From Paraglaciecola sp. (GTDB lineage: Bacteria > Pseudomonadota > Gammaproteobacteria > Enterobacterales > Alteromonadaceae), in the NCBI RefSeq assembly GCF_030730205.1, contig NZ_JANQVQ010000288.1:1-60200 (forward strand): a stretch of 60,200 nucleotides of DNA. Direction: 5' to 3'. Made by a program: the position numbers and the translations under genes. Below, piece by piece: positions 28,371 through 38,280 of the stretch. The notes beneath the pieces were generated by a model. It was given only the letters and a program-made list of their open reading frames with translations, ran no database searches and was not told the DNA's origin. How positions within the stretch are numbered: position 1 is the stretch's first letter; each line of letters starts with the position of its first letter.

Positions 28371-28955
28371 ATGTCACATCACGAAGAGAGCGATGATATC
28401 GACTTTTTTGCACAGTTCAGTGACGTTGTGCCACTAAAGCAGAATACGATTGAATTTGTGCCCCCCACAAAAGACAGTATCGCCAAACAAGCCAGGCGGC
28501 AAAATATTGAACTCAGTATGCAACTGGCCAATAACCACTTGAGCCTAGAATGTTTCCGGCCACTTGATCCTTATGATCATTTAACATTTAAAAAATCTGG
28601 CGTGCAAGACGGGGTATTCAAAAACCTCAGAATGGGCAAGTATAAAATTGAGGGGGTGGTTAATTTACAAAATCAAAAATTTGAACAAGCTAGAAATGTC
28701 GTGTTTACACGGATCAACGAGGCTTATAAAAACGGCAGTAGAACCTTGCTGATAAAACATGGTATCGGGCTGCACAGCAAACCTGTACCCGCGATGTTAA
28801 AAAGTTATGTTAATCAGTGGCTGCAAGAAATGCCACAGGTAATTGCTTTTCATACAGCAATGGCCCATCACGGCGGCAACGGTGCAAGTTATGTTTTATT
28901 AAAGAAAAATGATGAACAAAAAGCAGAAAATCGAGAGTTTCATCGAAAACGTTAA
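28371..28955 (+). CDS. smrA: Smr-domain protein SmrA
   Basis: A 194-residue protein with an N-terminal leader (DIDFFAQFSDVVPLKQNTIE) and a C-terminal Smr domain, a MutS2-related nuclease-type fold. The GHGxG-type motif appears as IKHGIGLHSKPVPAMLKSYV, and the final AFHTAMAHHGGNGASYVLLK block fits SmrA. The usual LDLHG motif at the start of the domain reads VNLQNQ here, so nuclease activity may be altered. Divergent from the aminopeptidase gene. Confidence 0.85.
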   Translation: MSHHEESDDIDFFAQFSDVVPLKQNTIEFVPPTKDSIAKQARRQNIELSMQLANNHLSLECFRPLDPYDHLTFKKSGVQDGVFKNLRMGKYKIEGVVNLQNQKFEQARNVVFTRINEAYKNGSRTLLIKHGIGLHSKPVPAMLKSYVNQWLQEMPQVIAFHTAMAHHGGNGASYVLLKKNDEQKAENREFHRKR

Positions 28956-29031
28956 TCATCTTGTAAAGCGTGACTTAACCAATAAAGCAAGTAATCTTAC
29001 TTCGCTCTCGTCTTACCCTACAGGCAATAAC

Positions 29032-29178
29032 TTACTTACTTTGTTGTTGCGCTTGTGTAGCAGTAGCCGTCGTCGTTTGGTCAGATTTTGCTGAGGCACT
29101 AAAAATAGCAGCGATAATAAGTATGACAACGGTGGCAAACACACCGGTTAACCCAAAGCCTTTGTTCGAACGATTCAT
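29032..29178 (-). CDS. Small single-pass membrane protein, 48 residues
   Basis: Not recognised. The start MNRSNKGFGLTGVFATVVIL leads into one hydrophobic segment (about residues 10-30) and a polar Thr/Ala/Gln tail (DQTTTATATQAQQQSK). The ATG has a good ribosome site (GAGACGG) at proper distance. It lies in the otherwise empty smrA-purL gap, downstream of the purL terminator. The coding call rests on the ribosome site and the sensible membrane-protein layout; conservation was not tested. Confidence 0.6.
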   Translation of the reverse strand: MNRSNKGFGLTGVFATVVILIIAAIFSASAKSDQTTTATATQAQQQSK

Positions 29179-29349
29179 TTCCGTCTCTTATTTTTATTAA
29201 ATTGTGTATAGGTAGTAGGTCAGACACCCACTTAGGCAAAAAATTCCATTTACTTTTTCTTAACAAACAGAGAAGCGACACCTTGTCAATAGAGTAATAG
29301 ATGTTAATGAGTATTTTACTGATTTACAAGGGGTTTAATTTAATCAAGT

Positions 29350-29380
29350 AAAAAATAATTAAGGTTATATGACCTTAATT
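29350..29380 (-). terminator. Terminator of purL
   Basis: Minus strand: AATTAAGGT, a 6-base loop, ACCTTAATT, then ATTTTTTA. A second inverted repeat (CCCATTTAAAT...ATTTAAATGGG, 29401-29433) sits between it and the purL stop but has a poor T-run. Confidence 0.8.
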
Positions 29381-29457
29381 TTAGTTGAGAAATATATCTA
29401 CCCATTTAAATAAATTCCAATCATTTAAATGGGTAGGGAGTGATGTTGAATACTTAA

Positions 29458-32400
29458 CTACGCTAAGTAAACCCGTGCATTTCTGAACATACGCATCCAC
29501 GCGCCGTCTTCTTGCCATTCTTGTGGATGCCAAGAGTTAGCCACGGTCCTGAACACTCTCTCTGGGTGAGGCATCATAATGGTCGCACGACCATCACTGC
29601 TGGTTAAACCGGCAATCCCAAGCGGTGAACCATTAGGATTGGCTGGATAGTGTTGTGTCACTTTTCCGTAGTTATTTACATACTGTAAAGCAATCGCTTG
29701 ATTATTTTGTGCCGCGAATAAATCAGCATCTGACTTAAACTCAGCGCGCCCTTCACCATGCGATACCGCAATTGGCATTCGAGAACCTTGCATTCCATCA
29801 AAGAAAATAGAATTGTTTTGCTGTATTTCTACCATCGCAACTCTAGCTTCGAAACGCTCTGATTGATTAGTGACAAAATGTGGCCACAGCTCAGCACCTG
29901 GGATCAACGATTTCAAATTAGACATCATCTGACAGCCGTTACACACGCCAAGAGAGAAAGAATCAGGGCGAGCAAAGAAATTTGCAAACTGTTCACGTAC
30001 TTGCTGATTAAACAAAATCGATTTTGCCCAGCCCTCTCCTGCGCCTAATACGTCGCCGTAAGAAAACCCGCCACAAGCCACTAAGCCTTGGAAGTTTGCG
30101 AGGGATTGTTTATTGGCTAATAAATCACTCATGTGCACGTCAATGGCATTAAATCCTGCGCGGTCAAAAGCAGCAGCCATTTCTACATGTGAGTTGACTC
30201 CCTGTTCACGTAATATCGCGATTTTAGGTGCAACACCTTTGGCAATATACGGGGCTGCAACATCCTGATTCACATCAAAACTTAACTTGGCGTGCAAACC
30301 TGGATCCTGAGCATCTGCCTTAGCTTGATGCTCTTGTTGAGCACACTCAGGGTTGTCACGTAATTGCTGCATGTGCAGCGTAGTTTGCGCCCAAATTTGG
30401 CGATAATGGATACGGCTATTTTGTAAAATAATTTGCGCGTGATGGCGCACAACTATTTGATCAGTCGTGTTTAAACGTGCCACCGGATGAACGACAGATT
30501 CAAGTCCATGTTCAGCTAATACACTCATCACACGGGCTTTATCAGCAGCACTGACTTGAATAACCGCGCCTAACTCTTCATTGAACAAACTGGCGATTGG
30601 CTCACCTGTTAGCTGACTAATGTCGATATCAAGACCCGTTTTCCCAGCAAAGGCCATTTCAAGTAAGGTTGTAAATAAACCACCGTCTGAACGATCGTGA
30701 TATGCCAGCAATTTTTTCTCGTGTACCAGTTGCTGAATGGCTAAAAAGAACCCTTTGAGCAATGGCGCTGAATCAACATCAGGCGCAACATCACCAAGCT
30801 GTTGATAAACCTGAGCTAAACAAGAAGCCCCTAAACGATTTTGCCCCTGGCCTAAGTCTATGACCAGTAGCTCAGAATCACTGATGTCGGTATTCAATTG
30901 TGGGGTTAGGGTCTTACGCACGTCCTGCACTGCACCAAAGGCAGTAATCACCAAAGATAGAGGAGAGGTGACGGATTTAGCTTCACCGTTTTCTTGCCAG
31001 GTAGTTTTCATCGACATGGAATCTTTACCTACTGGGATAGTCAAATCCAGCGCAGGACATAACTCTTCACCTATCGCTTTCACCGCAGCATACAAACCAG
31101 CGTCTTCGCCGGGGTGTCCAGCTGCAGCCATCCAGTTGGCTGACAAATTAATACGTTTAAAATCGCCAATATCCGCCGCTGCTATATTGGTCAAGGCTTC
31201 ACCTACTGCCATACGAGCAGAGGCCGCGGGGTTTAATAGTGCAATAGGCGTGCGTTCTCCCATCGACATCGCTTCGCCTTGATAGGTATCAAAGGCACTC
31301 GCAGTAACGCCAACATCCGCCACAGGTACTTGCCAAGGCCCTACCATTTGATCACGGCAAACCATGCCTGTTACCGAGCGATCACCGATAGTAATTAAGA
31401 AGGTCTTTTCAGCTACGGTAGGCAAACGTAAAATACGTTCAGCCGCCTCAGCGAGGACAATCGATTGAGTATCTAAGGCTTTAATATCGACTTGAGCGCT
31501 GTGGGCTTCACGGTGCATTTTGGGCGTTTTACCCAATAGTACGTCAAGGGGTAGATCGATGGGTTTATTGCCAAAGTGCGGATCAGCAACGGTTAAATGG
31601 GCTTGTTCAGTGGCTTCACCCACAACCGCAAATGGGGCTCGTTCACGTAAACAAATTTGTTCAAATACCTCAAGATTTTCAGGAGCAACTGACAACACAT
31701 AACGCTCTTGTGACTCATTACACCATAACTCCATGGGTGTCATACCCGCTTCATCATTGGGTACTTTTCGTAGGTCAAATACGCCGCCACGTCCGCCATC
31801 GTTGATGAGCTCAGGAAAGGCATTCGATAGACCGCCCGCTCCTACATCGTGGATAAACTGAATGGGGTTGTTTTCTCCAAGCTGCCAACATTTATCAATC
31901 ACTTCCTGACAACGACGTTCCATCTCTGGGTTACCTCGTTGGACAGACGCAAAATCAAGATCTTCAGTCGACTGCCCTGAGGCCATTGAAGAAGCAGCAC
32001 CACCACCTAAACCGATATTCATGGCAGGCCCGCCTAGAGCGATTAATTTAGCCCCTACAGTGATTTCACCTTTTTGTGTATGTTGTTTGCGAATATTCCC
32101 CAAACCACCAGCAAGCATGATCGGTTTGTGATAGCCACGGACCTCTTCACCATTGAAACTCATGACTTTTTGTTCATAAGTTCTGAAATACCCTAAAATA
32201 CTGGGGCGTCCAAATTCATTGTTAAATGCAGCGCCACCAAGCGGGCCATCCATCATAATGTCAAAGGCACTAACAATACGTTCTGGCTTACCGTAATGCT
32301 GCTCCCAAGGCTGAGCAAATCCGGGGATATTAAGATTTGATACGGAAAATCCAACTAAACCAGCTTTAGGTTTAGAACCGCGACCGGTGGCACCTTCATC

Positions 32401-33357
32401 TCGAATTTCGCCACCAGAGCCCGTAGCAGCACCTGAAAAAGGAGAAATTGCAGTGGGGTGGTTGTGAGTCTCCACCTTCATGAGAATATCAATATCTTCA
32501 TGATGGTAACGATATTCATTCGAGCTTGCTTCAGGAAAAAATCGCCCTGCAAAACTCCCTTCCATAACCGCAGCATTGTCTTTATAAGCAGAATGAACAT
32601 TGGCACCACATTGCTCATAGGTATTTTTAATCATCTTAAACAAAGATTTAGGCTGTACTTCACCATCAATGGTCCAATCAGCATTAAATATTTTATGGCG
32701 GCAATGTTCAGAGTTGGCTTGGGCAAACATGTATAATTCGATGTCGTTTGGATTACGACCTAATGCAACAAAATTCTCAACCAAATAGTCAATCTCATCC
32801 TCGGCTAGCGCTAAACCTAAACTCATATTGGCATCAATCAAAGCCTGTTTACCGCCAGCAAGAATATCCACCGAAGACAAGGTTTGTGGCTCTTCTTGCT
32901 TAAACAAAATCGCTGCATCGGAGATGTCACTAAAAACAGATTCGGTCATACGATCATGTACTAATGCCTTTAGTTCTGACGCCTGTTGCGCTGTCAATTC
33001 AGGCGTTTGAACATAGTAAGCAATACCGCGTTCAATTCGATTAACGGAATGCAAACCACAATTATGGGCAATATCAGTGGCCTTTGAGGCCCAGGGTGAA
33101 ATAGTTCCAGGACGCGGTGTCACTAAAAATAACTGCCCTGAGGGCTCATGTGCTTGCTGCTTAGGCCCGTAAGTAAGAAGCTGCTCAAGAATGCTTTGCT
33201 GCTGACTTGTTAACGCCAATGCGCCTGATTCTAGGTGCACAAAATGAACAAACTCAGCGTAAAGCTCCTTAATAGGTAGGCTGCAAGAGGCAAATTGGCC
33301 TAAGAGTTTATCAATACGAAAATCAGACAGGGCAGGTGTTCCACGAAGCACTAACAT
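29458..33357 (-). CDS. purL: Phosphoribosylformylglycinamidine synthase
   Basis: A 1299-residue single-chain FGAM synthase, step four of purine synthesis: FGAR + glutamine + ATP to FGAM. The N-terminus [20 protein letters not shown] matches E. coli PurL (1295 residues), so 33357 is chosen over the TTG at 33393. The large AIR-synthase-like domains carry [20 protein letters not shown] and [15 protein letters not shown]. The C-terminal class-I glutaminase has its nucleophile in [10 protein letters not shown] and later HGEGR. Divergent from mltF, as in E. coli. Confidence 0.97.
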   Translation of the reverse strand: MLVLRGTPALSDFRIDKLLGQFASCSLPIKELYAEFVHFVHLESGALALTSQQQSILEQLLTYGPKQQAHEPSGQLFLVTPRPGTISPWASKATDIAHNCGLHSVNRIERGIAYYVQTPELTAQQASELKALVHDRMTESVFSDISDAAILFKQEEPQTLSSVDILAGGKQALIDANMSLGLALAEDEIDYLVENFVALGRNPNDIELYMFAQANSEHCRHKIFNADWTIDGEVQPKSLFKMIKNTYEQCGANVHSAYKDNAAVMEGSFAGRFFPEASSNEYRYHHEDIDILMKVETHNHPTAISPFSGAATGSGGEIRDEGATGRGSKPKAGLVGFSVSNLNIPGFAQPWEQHYGKPERIVSAFDIMMDGPLGGAAFNNEFGRPSILGYFRTYEQKVMSFNGEEVRGYHKPIMLAGGLGNIRKQHTQKGEITVGAKLIALGGPAMNIGLGGGAASSMASGQSTEDLDFASVQRGNPEMERRCQEVIDKCWQLGENNPIQFIHDVGAGGLSNAFPELINDGGRGGVFDLRKVPNDEAGMTPMELWCNESQERYVLSVAPENLEVFEQICLRERAPFAVVGEATEQAHLTVADPHFGNKPIDLPLDVLLGKTPKMHREAHSAQVDIKALDTQSIVLAEAAERILRLPTVAEKTFLITIGDRSVTGMVCRDQMVGPWQVPVADVGVTASAFDTYQGEAMSMGERTPIALLNPAASARMAVGEALTNIAAADIGDFKRINLSANWMAAAGHPGEDAGLYAAVKAIGEELCPALDLTIPVGKDSMSMKTTWQENGEAKSVTSPLSLVITAFGAVQDVRKTLTPQLNTDISDSELLVIDLGQGQNRLGASCLAQVYQQLGDVAPDVDSAPLLKGFFLAIQQLVHEKKLLAYHDRSDGGLFTTLLEMAFAGKTGLDIDISQLTGEPIASLFNEELGAVIQVSAADKARVMSVLAEHGLESVVHPVARLNTTDQIVVRHHAQIILQNSRIHYRQIWAQTTLHMQQLRDNPECAQQEHQAKADAQDPGLHAKLSFDVNQDVAAPYIAKGVAPKIAILREQGVNSHVEMAAAFDRAGFNAIDVHMSDLLANKQSLANFQGLVACGGFSYGDVLGAGEGWAKSILFNQQVREQFANFFARPDSFSLGVCNGCQMMSNLKSLIPGAELWPHFVTNQSERFEARVAMVEIQQNNSIFFDGMQGSRMPIAVSHGEGRAEFKSDADLFAAQNNQAIALQYVNNYGKVTQHYPANPNGSPLGIAGLTSSDGRATIMMPHPERVFRTVANSWHPQEWQEDGAWMRMFRNARVYLA

Positions 33358-33537
33358 AAGGTCATTACCATTTAGCGAGATTGAAAACCGCAAGGTTTAC
33401 TCAATCAGGTGAGAAGGAATTTTTAAGGCGCGGATTATAGGGTAATTCGATGCAATTGATAAGCGCTTGATGACTATAAAATAGTCTTTTCTGAATTCGA
33501 CTAAGAGAAAAACTAAAGCTGGCTGAAAAGTGATATT

Positions 33538-34995
33538 TTGGTCACAATAAACCCATCGAGATGGTTAATCGGAGAAATTGTCATTCTAGTCAGGTTTTAT
33601 AAGCTTGTCGTTCTGCTTGTGTTAATAAGCGGATGCAATGACCAAAGGCAATCAAGCAGTCTCAATGAAGTATTAGATTCTGGCGTGTTAAAAGTCGGTA
33701 CCTCATATGGCTTAACCACTTATTATAATGGTGCGACGGGGCCAGTTGGATTTGAGTACGAACTTGCCGAAGGCTTTGCCGAATACTTAGGTGTAAAACT
33801 AGAAGTATTTCCCTATTACACTCTCAATGAATTATTCCCTCAGCTACAAAATCAGCACCTCGATCTAATTGCCGCCGGTATTAGCGTTAGCCCTTTGAGA
33901 AGCAAAAAATTTAAATTTGGACCTGCATACCAGCGCGTTAGCGAGAAACTTGTTTTCAAACAAGGAAAGGTTTGGCCTCGTGACATCAGCAGCTTAAATG
34001 GCAATCTTGTAGTGACTACAGGCAGCAGTCATAGCGAATCGTTAAACAATTATCAAGCCCAAAATGAGCAACTCTCGTGGCAAGAAACCGATGAGAAAGA
34101 CGTTGAAGAATTATTGGAATTGGTTCTCAGTGAAGAGCTTGATTACACCATTGTCGACTCCAATATATTAGCGTTAATGCGACGCCGATACCCAGAATTA
34201 GCAATCGGCTTTTCTGTTAGCCCAGAGCAAGATATCGCATGGGCAGTGAACAAAGAACAAGACGATTCTTTACTGGCAGCCGTTATTGAATATTTCGGCC
34301 TAATACAGAGTAATGGTGTACTGGCCGCCTTAGAGGACAAGTATTTTGGGCATTTACGCCAATTTAATTACGTCGATACCGTTGAATTTATAAAAGCCGC
34401 AAATCAGGTTTTGCCCGAGTACAAAGCATGGTTTCAAACCTATGCAGGCGATCTCGACTGGCGCCTGCTGGCTGCCATGAGTTATCAAGAAAGTCATTGG
34501 GATCCTGACGCCGTGTCAGTCACCGGTGTGCGCGGCATGATGATGCTAACCTTAGATACGGCGAAATATCTGGGTATCGAATCTAGATTAGATCCTGAAC
34601 AAAGTATAAAAGGTGGTGGTGCCTATTTATCAGATCTATTGAGACGCATTCCTGATCGGATTGAATTCCCCGATAGGCTATGGTTTGCAATTGCGGCTTA
34701 CAATGTTGGTTTAGGTCACTTAGAAGATGCCAGAGTATTGGCTGAACGCCAAGGAGCAAATCCTGATATGTGGGTGGATGTTAAAATTCGTCTTTTACAG
34801 TTGAGACAAAAAAAATATTATAAAACAACAAAGTACGGATACGCACGTGGCAATGAGGCAGTCATTTATGTAGATAACATTCGCCGCTATTACGACACAC
34901 TTGTGTGGTTGGATGAACAACAACCTGAAACTCCCCCTCGAGCTATTCAGCTTGAAGAAGCATCCCAAGCCCCCTTATCTGAATCGATTGAATAA
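33538..34995 (+). CDS. mltF: Membrane-bound lytic murein transglycosylase F
   Basis: A lipoprotein that cleaves peptidoglycan to give 1,6-anhydro-muropeptides. A lipobox (LVLISGC, Cys33 from the TTG start) precedes a binding-protein-like domain (VLKVGTSYGLTTYYNGATGP, to about residue 265) and an SLT catalytic domain with catalytic Glu318 in AAMSYQESHWDPDAV. The start is uncertain: the frame has no ATG, only TTG at 33538, or a rare ATT near 33577-33583 following a GGAGAA ribosome-like site, which would give a more normal signal-peptide length. The purL/mltF-tadA neighbourhood is conserved with E. coli. Confidence 0.92.
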   Translation: MVTINPSRWLIGEIVILVRFYKLVVLLVLISGCNDQRQSSSLNEVLDSGVLKVGTSYGLTTYYNGATGPVGFEYELAEGFAEYLGVKLEVFPYYTLNELFPQLQNQHLDLIAAGISVSPLRSKKFKFGPAYQRVSEKLVFKQGKVWPRDISSLNGNLVVTTGSSHSESLNNYQAQNEQLSWQETDEKDVEELLELVLSEELDYTIVDSNILALMRRRYPELAIGFSVSPEQDIAWAVNKEQDDSLLAAVIEYFGLIQSNGVLAALEDKYFGHLRQFNYVDTVEFIKAANQVLPEYKAWFQTYAGDLDWRLLAAMSYQESHWDPDAVSVTGVRGMMMLTLDTAKYLGIESRLDPEQSIKGGGAYLSDLLRRIPDRIEFPDRLWFAIAAYNVGLGHLEDARVLAERQGANPDMWVDVKIRLLQLRQKKYYKTTKYGYARGNEAVIYVDNIRRYYDTLVWLDEQQPETPPRAIQLEEASQAPLSESIE

Positions 34996-35201
34996 GCAAG
35001 GAGCTAATCAATCTTGACTCTGGATAAGCTGAGAAAATCACTGTTCAGCCGGCGATAATTTTTACTCTTAGTACTTGAAATATCTTGAATTATTTTTAAG
35101 TTGTGGATAGTGTCATATTTCAGCAATATTGAACTTGTACTGTAACAAATGAACTTTTTATTCAATATTTGTCTATATAACAACACAACAAAGGAGAGTT
35201 T

Positions 35202-35354
35202 ATGAAAAAACGCCACAATATGGTGAACAGAACACGATTTACTAATACCAGCCGTAGACGCCAACTTATCAAACGTTTACATCAAAAGGTAAACATCCGT
35301 CGCCAACAATTTCAAATTTGTGAATCTACCAACGATTTGGCTGAAGCCTGCTAA
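35202..35354 (+). CDS. Small basic protein, 50 residues, unknown
   Basis: Not recognised. The product (start MKKRHNMVNRTRFTNTSRRR) is rich in Arg and Lys up to about residue 36, then has a short acidic end (CESTNDLAEAC). The coding evidence is a near-ideal ribosome site, AAAGGAGAG, 6 bases before the ATG. The stop overlaps the tadA stop region on the other strand by 4 bases. Preceded by about 200 bases of AT-rich DNA without a gene, which may hold its promoter. A nucleic-acid-binding role is only a guess from charge. Confidence 0.6.
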   Translation: MKKRHNMVNRTRFTNTSRRRQLIKRLHQKVNIRRQQFQICESTNDLAEAC

Positions 35355-35854
35355 TCAGCACTCAGCCTAATCGCTTTCTTTTGCGCTCTGCGTAGCTTAA
35401 AAAAACTCGATATTTTCTCTGCACAGTGTGCTTCTAGCACCCCCCCTTGCACTGCAATTTGATGATTTAGTTGAGCATGGCTTACCAAGTTCATCACGCT
35501 ACCCGCAGCACCGGTTTTATAGTCAGAGGCTCCAAACACTAATCGTGAGATTCGACTGTGCACTAATAGGCCTGCACACATCGGGCATGGCTCAAGTGTC
35601 ACATAAAGTGTTGCGTCTAACATGCGATAATTTTGTATTACTTTGCCCGCCTGGCGAATGGCAATCATCTCGGCATGAGCAGAAGGGTCATGCTGACTAA
35701 TAGATTGATTCCATCCCTGCCCTATTATCTCATCATTGACCACCACGACGGCACCTACTGGGATTTCACCTTGAGCTTGGGCCTTGTCAGCCAACGTCAG
35801 TGCATGCTGCATCCAAAAAGCGTCTTGTTCACATTGTTGCTTGGTCGTTATCAT
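35351..35854 (-). CDS. tadA: tRNA-specific adenosine deaminase
   Basis: A 167-residue zinc deaminase that makes inosine at position 34 of tRNA-Arg(ACG). His60-Ala-Glu62 (zinc ligand and proton shuttle) and Pro-Cys90-x2-Cys93 (PCPMC) are intact, as is the early GEIPVGAVVVVNDE block. The frame extends 21 codons upstream, but 35854 matches the family start. Its neighbourhood near mltF and purL is conserved with E. coli. Confidence 0.95.
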   Translation of the reverse strand: MITTKQQCEQDAFWMQHALTLADKAQAQGEIPVGAVVVVNDEIIGQGWNQSISQHDPSAHAEMIAIRQAGKVIQNYRMLDATLYVTLEPCPMCAGLLVHSRISRLVFGASDYKTGAAGSVMNLVSHAQLNHQIAVQGGVLEAHCAEKISSFFKLRRAQKKAIRLSAD

Positions 35855-36047
35855 AATAAATTCTAAAAAGTGGCGTAATTGATTAACTAATTGGTGATAT
35901 TGACGAATTAAATTCACCAGAAGAACCCTAAAAACTATCTAAAGCGTTGAATTATATAAATAATAATTTGTTGGTCGATTATTTGCTTTGATAAAGACAT
36001 AAGCATAAACTTTTTAATCATTGAGACAAGCAAAAGAGGGAAAGGAA

Positions 36048-36281
36048 ATGAACATGACTGCAATCGCAATAGTAGCAATCGTATGTTGGGCAATTGTGGA
36101 GCTAGTAAATGGCACTCGCGGAAAAAAGCAAGGAAAGAAAGACGAGCAAAAAAACAGCGACTTACAACAACAAATCGTCACCTTGAAAGAGCGCATTGAA
36201 ACCTTAGAGAAAATAGTGACTGACGAAAAATATGACTTAAACCGTCAATTTGATGATTTGAAAAAAGAGCGCGTTGCTTAA
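36048..36281 (+). CDS. PspB-like membrane/coiled-coil protein
   Basis: A 77-residue protein: one N-terminal membrane helix (MTAIAIVAIVCWAIVELVNG), a basic stretch (RGKKQGKKDEQKN) and a coiled coil (LQQQIVTLKERIETLEKIVT). This is the layout of PspB, and the LKERIETLEKIVTDE stretch resembles the PspB coil. No pspA or pspC is nearby, so it is an orphan and may not act in the phage-shock response. The ATG at 36048, with AAAGGA just before it, is chosen over the GTG/TTG-type opening at 36021. A strong terminator follows. Confidence 0.6.
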   Translation: MNMTAIAIVAIVCWAIVELVNGTRGKKQGKKDEQKNSDLQQQIVTLKERIETLEKIVTDEKYDLNRQFDDLKKERVA

Positions 36282-36313
36282 TTAAACTGCCCTTTATTGA
36301 TAACTGCATATGT

Positions 36314-36340
36314 AAAAAAACGCCACTGAGGCGTTTTTTT
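36314..36340. terminator. Bidirectional terminator between pspB-like and acyltransferase genes
   Basis: A7-CGCC-ACTGA-GGCG-T7: a symmetric hairpin that can stop both convergent genes. Confidence 0.9.
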
Positions 36341-36363
36341 AGTGTCGAAGGTAAACTTACCAC

Positions 36364-37506
36364 CTATTGAAGGTTTCTATTGCTTTGCTGCTTTTGCCAT
36401 GCATTGGCATACATCTGCAGTAGTTTTTGCTGTTCTTGCTCGTTTAGGCTTACCAGTCTCTCTCGCAAATATGTGATCGCCTGCTGTGTTTCATCGTCCT
36501 CATTAGCCGCTTCTCTCAAACGATTATCTAACATGAGCGCTGCGGCTTTGCCCGTAGAAAAACATTGATAACCGAGAAGAATTTCACGATCAAGATGCTC
36601 AGCAACTTGTTTGGCGTTCTCAAATCCAGCGGGCAATACCTGACCAAAATGCACATGTACTCGACCTTTTTGACCCGTAATCCCATTGACAATACTGCGC
36701 ATATCTTCATTGTCAGGTTTATCGTAGGTGCCTAATAGATCAATCTGTTGAAGTTCTTTGGCTTTGCTGATATCACAAGGGTCGAATTCGTAAGAAATAG
36801 AAACAGGCACAATACGAAGTTGTTGAAGGTAGTCAGAAAATTCAAGTTCTTTAGGTTTGTTGATGGTCAACATCGATATAATAGCCGGATTAGTCACATC
36901 ATTACCGTCTTTCGCACGACCTTCTCGTTGCGCAATCCAAATATGTTGTTGCTCAACATTTAACGTGTAGTGGATATACTCACTGAGTAATTTTGCTGCC
37001 GCTAATTTTTCTCGCCTGTCTGGGGCAGAACGTTTAACGATAAAACATTTGTTCAAGCGTATTAGATCGGCAACCCATTCTTTTTTAAGTAGATTATCAC
37101 CCACTGCAATGCGCACAGTATCTTGCTTATTAATATGTAATACCCAATTTACAAACGCAGGATCCAAGGCGATATCACGATGGTTACTCACAAATAAACA
37201 GGTTTTTGACAAGTCTAGTTGATCCAAACCACTGACGGTGAAGGCTTTGGTCGTGGTATCGATCATCTGCTGCATGTAGGGTTCAACAAGCCGTTGAAAG
37301 CCTCGCAAGCTGCGTATTTGGCCAATTTTTGATTTAATATACAGGCGAGTTAAATAAGCCAATAGTGGTCGAGAAAAACGTGGCCAAGACGCGAACTTAA
37401 AAGCGACAAGCGTACTAATGAACTCGTCATTATTAAATAATTGAGTGAGGACTCGAGGCAGATCAGCATCATCAAAAGGTCTGATTGCATCAAACTTAGC
37501 GTTCAT
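36364..37506 (-). CDS. PlsC-like phospholipid/glycerol acyltransferase
   Basis: A 380-residue membrane-associated acyltransferase-domain protein. The acceptor block is CLFVSNHRDIALDPAFVNWV; the usual H-x4-D motif is seen here as HRDIALD, an arrangement known in a subgroup of PlsC-like proteins. A later block (IWIAQREGRAKDGNDVTNPA) corresponds to the substrate-binding EGTRS motif. The substrate is unknown, most likely a lysophospholipid or acyl acceptor. The ATG at 37506 is chosen; upstream extension to 37560 has no support. Confidence 0.8.
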   Translation of the reverse strand: MNAKFDAIRPFDDADLPRVLTQLFNNDEFISTLVAFKFASWPRFSRPLLAYLTRLYIKSKIGQIRSLRGFQRLVEPYMQQMIDTTTKAFTVSGLDQLDLSKTCLFVSNHRDIALDPAFVNWVLHINKQDTVRIAVGDNLLKKEWVADLIRLNKCFIVKRSAPDRREKLAAAKLLSEYIHYTLNVEQQHIWIAQREGRAKDGNDVTNPAIISMLTINKPKELEFSDYLQQLRIVPVSISYEFDPCDISKAKELQQIDLLGTYDKPDNEDMRSIVNGITGQKGRVHVHFGQVLPAGFENAKQVAEHLDREILLGYQCFSTGKAAALMLDNRLREAANEDDETQQAITYLRERLVSLNEQEQQKLLQMYANAWQKQQSNRNLQ

Positions 37507-37629
37507 ATAACTCAATGTATCCCATATAAAAAATAGCTGCGCATTTTGCCGACTAATCAAGCTAACAGCAAATTCTTTGCCCCTATTTTTAACTAATCAG
37601 ATCAGTATAAAAACTCAATATCGTGCGGT

Positions 37630-38172
37630 TTATTGTAAGATTTGCCAGTTAATTTCAAGTTGTTCGTCGTTGCTAGCCACATAAATAGATTGACCACTTA
37701 GAGTTATTGTCCACTCACTGGTTCGCGCTATCGTGGCACTGAGTGTCTGTATTTCAGTCCAATAAAAACGTCTCACTTCGGCGCTGAGGCTTTCAAACTG
37801 TGGCAAGCTTTGTTTCCACCATACATCGCATTTGCTATTAAAACTGTAGATCAAAGTACGCTTAGACAAACGACATGCTTTTTTAATTCGGTCAAACGCG
37901 GGCTCACCCACATCAATCCAGCAATGTAATTGGTCATCCAGACCTTTTAACCAAATATCAGGCTCATCAATAGCACTTAAACCTTTGGTAAAAGCCATCA
38001 GTTGCTCTTGATCGTCATGAGCGTGTAAACAAAAGGCAAGTAATCTTACCGCCATACGCTCCATTGTTTCAGAGGGATGCTGTGCAAGTGTCAGATTAAA
38101 ATTAGCAAAATGATCATGATTAAGATCGGCCAGAGCAATTTTAAATTTGTAAATGGTAGGCTTTAAGGCCAT
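37630..38172 (-). CDS. yaeQ: YaeQ family protein
   Basis: A 180-residue protein matching YaeQ throughout (MALKPTIYKFKIALADLNHD, later GEPAFDRIKKACRLSKRTLI). YaeQ has a PD-(D/E)xK nuclease-like fold of unknown function and was once reported to suppress rfaH defects. Upstream lies a 550-base gap containing a short tandem repeat. Confidence 0.93.
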   Translation of the reverse strand: MALKPTIYKFKIALADLNHDHFANFNLTLAQHPSETMERMAVRLLAFCLHAHDDQEQLMAFTKGLSAIDEPDIWLKGLDDQLHCWIDVGEPAFDRIKKACRLSKRTLIYSFNSKCDVWWKQSLPQFESLSAEVRRFYWTEIQTLSATIARTSEWTITLSGQSIYVASNDEQLEINWQILQ

Positions 38173-38234
38173 CTATATTCTCTTGATTAAGGCATTGAAA
38201 CTGGGGTGCTATTCATTCGTGGTGTTACTTGATT

Positions 38235-38280
38235 GTCGGGCATCGCATGTCGGGCATCGCATGTCGCACATCGCATGTCG
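38235..38280. repeat. 14-base tandem repeat, 3.3 copies
   Basis: Units GTCGGGCATCGCAT at 38235, 38249 and 38263 (the third reads GTCGCACATCGCAT), then GTCG. The G+C-rich unit stands out in the AT-rich intergenic DNA upstream of yaeQ. No spacers, so it is not a CRISPR array. Confidence 0.85.

Noticed and set aside
28909-29094. 61-codon frame at the end of smrA
   Set aside because: Overlaps smrA in another frame, with no ribosome site or domain.
33394-33537. PurR operator between purL and mltF
   Set aside because: Only a vague resemblance (CGATGCAATTG); too weak to report as a site.
35004-35264. 86-codon open frame on the minus strand
   Set aside because: Overlaps the better-supported 50-codon gene on the plus strand, has no recognisable domain and looks like AT-rich chance coding.
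38235-38280. Possible CRISPR-like array
   Set aside because: The 14-base units are directly adjacent without spacers, and no cas genes are present.
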